Both the position numbers and the translations under genes were made by a program. From Armatimonadetes bacterium UBA5829 (GTDB lineage: Bacteria > Armatimonadota > UBA5829), in NCBI GenBank assembly GCA_002431715.1, contig DJHI01000055.1:7545-13223 (forward strand): DNA of 5,679 nt. Direction: 5' to 3'. Positions 1 through 5,679 of this stretch are shown in pieces (position 1 is the first letter of the stretch; every line of letters starts with the position of its first letter). A model generated the notes under the pieces. The model made no database searches and was not told the DNA's origin. It saw only the letters and a list, made by a program, of their open reading frames with translations.

Positions 1-1161
<1,161 letters not shown>

Positions 1162-1184
1162 TGGTTAGCTTTTTGAGCGATTTG

Positions 1185-1213
1185 TTCGGGTGCGATATCT
1201 GATCGCACCCGAA
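1185..1213. repeat. Palindrome 1: perfect 12-bp stem, 5-nt loop
   Basis: Left arm TTCGGGTGCGAT (1185-1196), loop ATCTG, right arm ATCGCACCCGAA (1202-1213), with all 12 pairs perfect. It has the same total length, loop size and outer six pairs (TTCGGG/CCCGAA) as palindrome 3. The bases after the right arm are GAGTATACTG, so no U-tract follows. It could act as an RNA hairpin at the serS 3' end, a protein-binding palindrome, or one unit of a dispersed repeat family. Confidence 0.85.
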
Positions 1214-1222
1214 GAGTATACT

Positions 1223-1237
1223 GCGATTTCAAATCGC
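1223..1237. repeat. Palindrome 2: GCGAT-TTCAA-ATCGC, central unit
   Basis: GCGATTT (1223-1229) and AAATCGC (1231-1237) are perfectly complementary around a single C at 1230. As an RNA hairpin this is five pairs closing a five-base loop TTCAA. The apex (GCGAT, five bases, ATCGC) is the same as the apex of palindrome 1. It lies midway between palindromes 1 and 3. Confidence 0.7.
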
Positions 1238-1247
1238 GAAGTTCATT

Positions 1248-1276
1248 TTCGGGCTGGATCGGATATCCAGCCCGAA
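1248..1276. repeat. Palindrome 3: perfect 12-bp stem, 5-nt loop
   Basis: Left arm TTCGGGCTGGAT (1248-1259), loop CGGAT, right arm ATCCAGCCCGAA (1265-1276), with all 12 pairs perfect. Compared with palindrome 1, three adjacent stem positions differ, and each change is matched by the complementary change in the other arm. No U-tract follows on either strand. It ends 31 bp before the ribosome binding site of the desulfurase gene. Confidence 0.85.
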
Positions 1277-1307
1277 CAGGACAATCAAAAATAACAAGTA
1301 ATAAATT

Positions 1308-1312
1308 GGAGG
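1308..1312 (+). promoter_or_regulatory. Ribosome binding site GGAGG of the cysteine desulfurase gene
   Basis: GGAGG lies seven bases before the ATG at 1320. This strong site fixes the start, and the encoded protein then begins just before the conserved YLDNAATTP segment, as expected for the family. Confidence 0.85.
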
Positions 1313-1319
1313 TTTCGCT

Positions 1320-2504
1320 ATGGGCGAATTGATATATCTGGATAATGCGGCCACAACCCCGGTAGATCCCGAGGTTTTGGATGCAATGCTGCCATATCTT
1401 AAAGATAAATACGGCAGCGCGTCGACTCTCTACTCCATCGGCCGAGAGGCCCGCGAAGCTGTCGAAACGGCACGGGAGCAGGTGGCCGATCTGATCAATG
1501 CGCAGCCGGAGGAGATATACTTCACCGGCGGCGGCAGCGAGAGTGATAACTGGGCTGTCTTCGGCGTTACTGCGGCGAAAGAGAAAAAAGGCAATCATAT
1601 CATCACGAGCAAGATCGAGCATCATGCCATTCTCGAGCCTTTCCATACGCTGGAAAAGAAAGGTTACAGCGCGACGTTTCTGAATGTCGATGAGAACGGC
1701 TTTATCAGCCTCGATGATCTCAAAAATGCCATTACAGATCAAACCGTGCTTGTTACGGTTATGCATGCAAATAACGAGATCGGCACAATAGAGCCGGTAG
1801 AAGAGATTGGCAAAATCTGTAGGGAGAAGGGAATTCACTTCCATACGGATACCGTGCAGACCATTGGGCACATTCCAGTTGATGTCGAGGCGATCGGCTG
1901 CGACTCGCTGGCGATATCCGCTCACAAGCTCTACGGGCCGAAGGGTGTCGGCGCTATGTATATTCGCAAAGGAGCCAGGGTCGACAGGTTCATAAGAGGC
2001 GGCGGCCAGGAAAACAATCGCAGGGCGGGCACTCACAACGTGCCGGGTATAGTGGCTCTGGGCAAGGCTTGTGAACTAGCTAAGGGACGGATGGCCGAAG
2101 AGGCAGCCCAGACAATCAAGCTCCGCGATGCGCTGATTGCCGGAGTCGAGGCCAAGATCAAAGATGTGAAACTTAACGGCGACAGGATCAAGCGAATTCC
2201 CAACAATGTGAACTTCTCGTTCACCGGTGTCGAGGGCGAGTCGATGATCCTCTTGATGGATATGAACGGTATATGCGTTTCATCAGGCTCAGCATGCACA
2301 TCCGGGTCGCTCGATCCGTCGCATGTTCTGATGGCGCTGGGCCTCAAGCACGAGCAGGCCCATGGTTCGCTTAGAATGACTCTGGGCAAAGAAAACACAA
2401 TGGAGCAGATTGATAAGGTTCTTGAAGTGCTGCCGCCCATAATCGACCGCCTGCGCCAAATGTCGCCGATTTACGCTGTCGGCGAACAGTGCGAAAGGGA
2501 GTAG
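1320..2504 (+). CDS. Cysteine desulfurase, NifS/IscS class (class I PLP-dependent)
   Basis: PLP-dependent enzyme that converts cysteine to alanine and holds the sulfur as a persulfide for delivery to Fe-S cluster scaffolds or tRNA-thiolating enzymes in the cytoplasm. The 394-residue length is normal. Visible features in order: YLDNAATTP (residues 6-14); phosphate-binding FTGGGSESDN (68-77); EHH with the PLP-stacking His (100-102); HANNEIG (149-155); Asp177 and Gln180; SAHK with the PLP lysine Lys203; the RRAGTHN segment (234-240); and the mobile loop SSGSACTSGSLDPSH with catalytic Cys326. The short GSACTSGSLDPSHVL loop places it with NifS/IscS rather than SufS. Two oddities: the usual N-P-S-S-x-H near residue 33 reads S-A-S-T-L-Y, and the usual S-G-G-T reads G-G-G-S. 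The C-terminal tail has a second cysteine, Cys391. No nifU/iscU scaffold, iscR or mnmA gene adjoins it, so whether it serves Fe-S assembly or tRNA thiolation cannot be told; I give no symbol for that reason. Confidence 0.96.
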   Translation: MGELIYLDNAATTPVDPEVLDAMLPYLKDKYGSASTLYSIGREAREAVETAREQVADLINAQPEEIYFTGGGSESDNWAVFGVTAAKEKKGNHIITSKIEHHAILEPFHTLEKKGYSATFLNVDENGFISLDDLKNAITDQTVLVTVMHANNEIGTIEPVEEIGKICREKGIHFHTDTVQTIGHIPVDVEAIGCDSLAISAHKLYGPKGVGAMYIRKGARVDRFIRGGGQENNRRAGTHNVPGIVALGKACELAKGRMAEEAAQTIKLRDALIAGVEAKIKDVKLNGDRIKRIPNNVNFSFTGVEGESMILLMDMNGICVSSGSACTSGSLDPSHVLMALGLKHEQAHGSLRMTLGKENTMEQIDKVLEVLPPIIDRLRQMSPIYAVGEQCERE

Positions 2505-2520
2505 CCCTATATACGTCGAA

Positions 2521-2582
2521 GTATTCCCAGTGAGAATCATCAATGAGGTGATATATGCGGATAACCGTTTTACTGGGAATGC
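2521..2582 (+). promoter_or_regulatory. Possible RNA fold enclosing the start of the STN-like protein gene
   Basis: GTATTCCCAGTGAGA (2521-2535) can pair with 2568-2582 over 15 positions, nine of them consecutive Watson-Crick pairs (ATTCCCAGT/ACTGGGAAT) and three G-U. Inside, ATCATC (2536-2541) can pair with GGTGAT (2547-2552), covering most of the Shine-Dalgarno site and stacking on the outer stem. The ATG (2555) would sit in the unpaired part. This was found by eye. A 9-bp inverted repeat at this spacing is expected about once by chance in a window of this size, so confidence is low. Confidence 0.3.
2545..2552 (+). promoter_or_regulatory. Ribosome binding site GAGGTGAT
   Basis: Eight consecutive bases match the complement of the usual 16S rRNA 3' end, with the GAGG core six bases before the ATG at 2555. 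It fixes the start of the 718-residue protein immediately before its signal peptide. The site may be partly buried in RNA structure (2536-2552). Confidence 0.85.
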
Positions 2583-4711
2583 TTCTTTTAGTATTACTAC
2601 CGAATCTCTCTTTTGCGGAGAAGATTACATATGACCCCAATCTGGTCAAACCCACTTCAGCCAAGTCGACATCCGACGAACGACTGGAGCAAAAAATCAC
2701 CTACACCGCAAAAAACAAGCGCCTCCATACTGTCCTTGAAGAAATCAGCGAACAAACCGGTGTTGTAATCCGAAGCGGCACAAATGAAAAGGACTGGCAG
2801 GTCCGTGACTTGCCGATATTTGTGTGCGTTAAAGATATGCCCCTTGGCGATCTGCTCGATCATATCACACGTGTAACCCATCTGCTCCTCAGTTCCACAA
2901 TGGTCGGCGACAAGCCGCAATATAGAATCTGGCTCGATGCGGCAAGGCGAAAACAGATTGAAGAGTGTCTCGCGAGGATGAAAGATATGGCGCTTGCGGA
3001 AGAAAAATGGAAGTGGGATGCGTGGGTTCGATGCGGGAGCATTCCTGCCGATGAATTGAATAAGAGCATTGAGAGAGAAGTAGATGAGGATGGCGGCACA
3101 ACATATCCGGATGAACAGACTATAGACTCGGCTTCCAGGTTTCCAGCTATATTGGCTGAGCTGCCTGCAGAGACTAAAGACGCCGTCTTTGCAGGGGAGG
3201 TAATTAGAATAAATGCAAAAGATGCCTCTGCGTCTTTGCGGGAGAAGATTACGAGCTTATACCGGAGCCAATGGGAGTATCAGCAACAGGAACAGGAAAG
3301 ATATGCTCTGGAAAATCCGGAGGTAGCCCGGTATTTCAAAAAAAGAGAGTTCAAGGAGTCATATTTAGAAAGCACCTCACTTGTTATCAGCCTTTCCAGT
3401 GACAGAGCCCCGAGCGTAAATGCCAGAGTAGACGGCGGGCAAGTGGAATCCTTTTATTTCCCTTTCTGGATGCTGGATGAGATAAAGCATCCCGCTGTAT
3501 CGGCGATGCTCGATGAGCATTACAAATCGATAGAAGAGCAATTAGCCCAGCAACAACATCTCCTTGAGACTCTATCCTTTGAATGTCCGGACGGCTTTAC
3601 ACGGATCGATGATTATGAATCAGAAGATAAAAGCGTTAACATAAAGATCCAGAAGCCAGCTAAGAGCGAGGAGCTAAGATACTCGGATATTATGGAGCTG
3701 ATATCCAAGGCATCCGGCTGTTCCATAATAACTGAGGATTTCAAAAGCAAACGGCCTTCTTTTGTGGATGACGAAACATTTTATGGACATGAAATATCAT
3801 TAAAGCAGGCACTGCAGAATTCTGGTCAATATGACTACCAATGGTATGGCAACGACAAGGTCGTTCTAGGCTCGGAGAATTCCTGGTACGATAGCCATAA
3901 AAACCTGATGCCTGAACAGCTCTTAAGTGAACTGAGCAAAAAGCTAAATACTACCGGCGTCGATCTGGATGATATAGTCCCTCTTGTCAACTTTACCGAA
4001 GAACAGATTTCGGAGTGGGTTGCGTCAGACCGAGAGCTCAGGTGCATCAGTCTATCAATGATGGGTGATGACAGGATGTTTTGGCGGCTGTATGATGCGC
4101 TTTCTCCTTCCGACAAAACCGCGGCAAAATCTGAAAACGGCGTTCCTATAGCGAAAATCAATCCGAATCTTGCTTCAGAGGTTTTTGCAAAAGCCGCTTA
4201 CGAAAAACACAGGACTTATCAAGAGTCGGGTGATTTGATAGGTTTTGGTAAAGCTATGATGTCGGACCCTGAGGCAGTAAAAAAGATTACCGAGTGGGTA
4301 ATGCAGCAACATCCCGAACTGAGCCCTCATAACTCAGTTGAAGAAACAGGTGACGAGGATTTAGTGCCTGATTTTGACACTTACCAGCTTATCTCGGAGA
4401 TAAAACAGCAGTTTCCCGAGTATTTCGCGCCGGTGCTTGTGCCGACAGACCCATACCAAATCTCAAAACTCAGGCTTCAAGTTCTCAGTAATGATTATCC
4501 CAATATCTGTATGGAAGAACCTGACGCGAAGATGCCGGAAGTTGAAAAAAGACACAGCTATAGGATGGAGATTTCAGGTGACGGCACTAAGATTAGCGTC
4601 CTCGCACCCTGCTATTCTTTTCCGATATATTCCGAAAAGCGGCTGCAGCAGCTATATAAAGAGCAGGGAATTATAACCGAAGACGAGAGCGATGATTCAT
4701 CGCAAAAATGA
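2555..4711 (+). CDS. Exported protein of unknown function with two STN-like segments
   Basis: I do not recognise this 718-residue protein as a named family. It starts with a clear signal peptide: Met-Arg, a hydrophobic core (about residues 4-16), then a S-F-A site after Ala21. There is no lipobox cysteine, so the mature protein is probably periplasmic or secreted. Residues about 47-127 resemble an STN (secretin/TonB N-terminal) module: a strand, L-x-x-V-L-E-E-I-S-E-Q-T-G-V-V-I, then V-K-D-M-P-L-G-D-L-L-D-H-I. Residues about 361-440 repeat the layout more loosely (I-M-E-L-I-S-K-A-S-G-C-S-I-I, then E-I-S-L-K-Q-A-L). Between them are charged helical stretches (about 130-155 and 225-270), and the C-terminal half has no motif I can name. 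I see no C-terminal secretin pore domain, TonB-dependent barrel or other transmembrane segment. The gene follows the desulfurase by 50 bp without a visible terminator, so cotranscription is possible. Its codons look richer in A and T than those of serS. Existence is well supported; function is open. Confidence 0.9.
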   Translation: MRITVLLGMLLLVLLPNLSFAEKITYDPNLVKPTSAKSTSDERLEQKITYTAKNKRLHTVLEEISEQTGVVIRSGTNEKDWQVRDLPIFVCVKDMPLGDLLDHITRVTHLLLSSTMVGDKPQYRIWLDAARRKQIEECLARMKDMALAEEKWKWDAWVRCGSIPADELNKSIEREVDEDGGTTYPDEQTIDSASRFPAILAELPAETKDAVFAGEVIRINAKDASASLREKITSLYRSQWEYQQQEQERYALENPEVARYFKKREFKESYLESTSLVISLSSDRAPSVNARVDGGQVESFYFPFWMLDEIKHPAVSAMLDEHYKSIEEQLAQQQHLLETLSFECPDGFTRIDDYESEDKSVNIKIQKPAKSEELRYSDIMELISKASGCSIITEDFKSKRPSFVDDETFYGHEISLKQALQNSGQYDYQWYGNDKVVLGSENSWYDSHKNLMPEQLLSELSKKLNTTGVDLDDIVPLVNFTEEQISEWVASDRELRCISLSMMGDDRMFWRLYDALSPSDKTAAKSENGVPIAKINPNLASEVFAKAAYEKHRTYQESGDLIGFGKAMMSDPEAVKKITEWVMQQHPELSPHNSVEETGDEDLVPDFDTYQLISEIKQQFPEYFAPVLVPTDPYQISKLRLQVLSNDYPNICMEEPDAKMPEVEKRHSYRMEISGDGTKISVLAPCYSFPIYSEKRLQQLYKEQGIITEDESDDSSQK

Positions 4712-4740
4712 TGCCGCGCTCGTTATTTGAGCGCAGCATC
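4704..4740 (-). terminator. Intrinsic terminator of the thioredoxin-like gene, inside the convergent junction
   Basis: Read on the minus strand, GATGCTGCGCTC pairs with GAGCGCGGCATC through 12 pairs (one U-G), closing the loop AAATAAC, and is followed by ATTTTTGCG. This is a good intrinsic terminator for the minus-strand gene, whose TAA stop lies in the loop. On the plus strand the same U-G position becomes a C/A mismatch and no T-run follows, so it should work mainly in one direction. It overlaps the last codons and stop (4709-4711) of the plus-strand gene. Confidence 0.75.
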
Positions 4741-5226
4741 TATAGCGTTTGAAATCGACTTAAACCTGTCTTCGCTGTAATCGTTCTTTTGCAGCGCCTT
4801 TATATTCGAGCTTTTATCGATCACGACCACCACCGGCACTTTACTGCTCACATCATAGGATTTTGCGGTTGCTCCATTGAAATCGAGCATAAGAGGGTCT
4901 TTAGTCTCTTTACGTATCCTCGACTTTGCAATGCCTCGGCCAATACCGGGGATGGTATGCAGGTCCATCAAACCAAGGAGCTGGATTTTATCGCCGTATT
5001 TCGATTTGAGATTGTCGACCCAGGGCCCCATTGCTCTGCCCGAATCACGATTTGCTGCTACCACGACAATCACTTTTCCTGAAAGCGCCGAAAGCTCCCA
5101 TGTCTTGCCGAACTGGTCATTGAGTTTGAAATCCGGGGCTTTCTCTCCAAGTTGAAGAGCCATTGCTGCAGATGAAAGTGCAAGAGCGGAGATAACGAGA
5201 ATGACGATCAACCGTAAGCTTAACAT
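4723..5226 (-). CDS. Exported thioredoxin-fold protein without cysteines (redoxin/YtfJ-like)
   Basis: This 167-residue protein has a signal peptide (hydrophobic core about residues 5-19, probable cleavage after A-M-A, residue 23). It then shows a redoxin-type start, L-G-E-K-A-P-D-F-K-L-N-D-Q-F-G-K (26-41), and the first core strand G-K-V-I-V-V-V-A-A (50-58). In TlpA, ResA or peroxiredoxins the catalytic cysteine(s) would come next; here the sequence is N-R-D-S-G-R-A-M-G-P-W (59-69), and there is no cysteine anywhere in the protein. The cis-proline position before a late strand seems kept (Val130-Pro131, then V-V-V-V-I-D-K). The I-P-G-I-G segment (92-96) and V-V-V-I-D-K resemble what I remember of E. 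coli YtfJ, another exported cysteine-free member of this fold; that link comes from memory, not from a search. It is therefore unlikely to do thiol-disulfide chemistry and may be a binding protein. It converges on the 718-residue protein gene with an 11-bp gap. Confidence 0.9.
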   Translation of the reverse strand: MLSLRLIVILVISALALSSAAMALQLGEKAPDFKLNDQFGKTWELSALSGKVIVVVAANRDSGRAMGPWVDNLKSKYGDKIQLLGLMDLHTIPGIGRGIAKSRIRKETKDPLMLDFNGATAKSYDVSSKVPVVVVIDKSSNIKALQKNDYSEDRFKSISNAIDAALK

Positions 5227-5233
5227 AATGCTG

Positions 5234-5240
5234 CCTCTCT
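5234..5240 (-). promoter_or_regulatory. Ribosome binding site AGAGAGG of the thioredoxin-like gene
   Basis: On the minus strand AGAGAGG lies seven bases before the ATG (5226-5224). It supports this start, which also places the signal peptide at the very N-terminus. Confidence 0.7.
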
Positions 5241-5250
5241 AAAGATGCTT

Positions 5251-5278
5251 CAGGCCCGACTAATCTTAGTTGGGCCTG
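5251..5278. repeat. Hairpin with 12-bp stem and ATCT loop
   Basis: CAGGCCCGACTA (5251-5262) pairs with TAGTTGGGCCTG (5267-5278). On the plus strand all 12 positions pair, one as G-U, and TTTATATTA follows, so it looks like a weak plus-strand terminator. On the minus strand the wobble becomes an A/C mismatch and the following AAGCATCTTT is a poor tail. It may stop antisense transcription running toward pyruvate kinase, or form a leader hairpin in the thioredoxin-like mRNA. Confidence 0.5.
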
Positions 5279-5347
5279 TTTATATTACGTCACTATCACG
5301 TTGAATCGTTACCCAGCGCATTCGACCGGCAAAACGCACGACGAGAT

Positions 5348-5679
5348 CTACTCCACAGTCAGCACTCTTATCAGGCTTGTATTACCGGGGATTCCAACCG
5401 GAACGCCTGCGATCACAAGCACCGTATCGCCCTTCTTCACCATCTTGTAGTCACATGCAGCCTCGACAGCATTTTCGATAAGCCCGTCTGTGTCTTTTGC
5501 CATCTCGACAAATATAGGGTTTACTCCCCAAGAGAGCGCAAGCCTGCGGGTGGTTTCATCGTGCGAGGCTGCGGCTATGATTTGAGCTTCAGGCCGATAT
5601 TTGCTTACCAGCCGGGCTGTTGTGCCGCCGTAGGTGCATGTGATAATCGCAGCGACCTTGATATCCTGAGCGAGCTTTG
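5348..5679 (-). CDS. pyk: Pyruvate kinase, C-terminal domain only, 5' part cut by window end
   Basis: Glycolytic enzyme that makes pyruvate and ATP from phosphoenolpyruvate and ADP in the cytoplasm. Only the last 109 codons are in the window, ending at TAG (5350-5348); the catalytic barrel lies beyond base 5679. The visible part is the C-terminal allosteric/tetramer domain: A-A-I-I-T-C-T-Y-G-G-T-T-A-R-L-V-S-K-Y-R-P (visible residues 9-29), I-I-A-A-A-S-H-D-E-T-T-R-R-L-A-L-S-W-G-V (33-52), then K-K-G-D-T-V-L-V-I-A-G-V-P-V-G-I-P-G-N-T-S-L-I-R-V (81-105). The protein ends there, so it lacks the extra C-terminal PEP-utiliser-like domain seen in Bacillus-type enzymes. The usual T-N-L before the last strand reads T-S-L. 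With only this domain visible, assignment rests on these motifs, but they are distinctive. Confidence 0.93.
   Translation of the reverse strand, partial: KLAQDIKVAAIITCTYGGTTARLVSKYRPEAQIIAAASHDETTRRLALSWGVNPIFVEMAKDTDGLIENAVEAACDYKMVKKGDTVLVIAGVPVGIPGNTSLIRVLTVE

Larger units (their letters stand above)
1162..1319. other. Gene-free spacer between serS and the cysteine desulfurase gene
   Basis: This 158-bp stretch has no plausible ORF. It contains three palindromes (1185-1213, 1223-1237, 1248-1276), then an A-rich segment (about 1281-1306) and the ribosome binding site of the next gene. None of the hairpins is followed by a T-run on either strand, so they do not look like ordinary intrinsic terminators. 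A -10-like TATACT lies at 1217-1222 between the first two palindromes, but no -35 box stands at the right distance, so I do not call a promoter. Confidence 0.8.
5227..5347. other. Spacer between the thioredoxin-like gene and pyruvate kinase
   Basis: This 121-bp stretch has no gene. It holds the ribosome binding site (5234-5240), a hairpin (5251-5278) and an A/T-rich patch just beyond it. On the minus strand that patch contains TATAAA, which could be a -10 box for the thioredoxin-like gene, but no convincing -35 box stands at 16-18 bp. I find no clear terminator with a U-tract for pyruvate kinase, so readthrough into the thioredoxin-like gene is possible. Confidence 0.6.

Noticed and set aside
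1217..1222. TATACT as a -10 box for the desulfurase gene
   Set aside because: The hexamers 16-18 bp upstream do not resemble TTGACA, and there is no extended -10 TG. It is worth remembering only because it lies between two palindromes.
1185..1276. CRISPR array or tandem terminators
   Set aside because: The units are palindromes with differing stems, not identical repeats with unique spacers, and no U-tract follows any hairpin on either strand.
5281..5310. Minus-strand promoter for the thioredoxin-like gene
   Set aside because: A TATAAA-like -10 is present near 5280-5285, but I found no acceptable -35 sequence at the normal spacing, so it is mentioned only as a possibility.

Overview
This is a bacterial chromosome segment with ordinary bacterial Shine-Dalgarno sites, no introns and no mobile-element or phage signature. 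Two exported proteins with classical signal peptides, one carrying STN-like (secretin/TonB N-terminal-like) modules, fit a diderm (Gram-negative-type) bacterium. My best guess from protein style is an uncultured lineage such as Armatimonadota or a neighbour, but nothing in the window fixes the phylum.

Layout. Positions 1-1161 (+) hold the 3' nine-tenths of serS (seryl-tRNA synthetase), cut by the window start. Positions 1162-1319 are a gene-free spacer with three evenly spaced palindromes. Positions 1320-2504 (+) encode a NifS/IscS-type cysteine desulfurase. After 50 bp, 2555-4711 (+) encode a 718-residue exported protein of unknown function with two STN-like segments. Then 4723-5226 (-) encode a small exported thioredoxin-fold protein with no cysteine, converging on the previous gene across an 11-bp gap that contains a minus-strand terminator. 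Positions 5227-5347 are a spacer with one hairpin, and 5348-5679 (-) hold the C-terminal domain of pyruvate kinase, cut by the window end.

How the genes fit together. serS, the desulfurase and pyruvate kinase are housekeeping genes for tRNA charging, sulfur mobilisation (Fe-S clusters and thiolated tRNA) and glycolysis. No Fe-S scaffold gene or tRNA thiolase lies beside the desulfurase here, so its partners must be elsewhere. The two exported proteins are the least explained genes. They sit tail to tail and both act outside the cytoplasm if their signal peptides are real, but the sequence gives no direct evidence that they work together.

Most unusual signals: (1) the three palindromes at 1185-1276, whose centres are 31 and 32 bp apart and whose outer two copies differ by fully compensated changes; (2) the cysteine-free thioredoxin-like protein; (3) the large STN-like protein lacking a recognisable secretin pore or TonB receptor domain; (4) a possible RNA fold that buries the ribosome binding site of that gene. 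I see no CRISPR array, RNA gene, insertion sequence or defence system.
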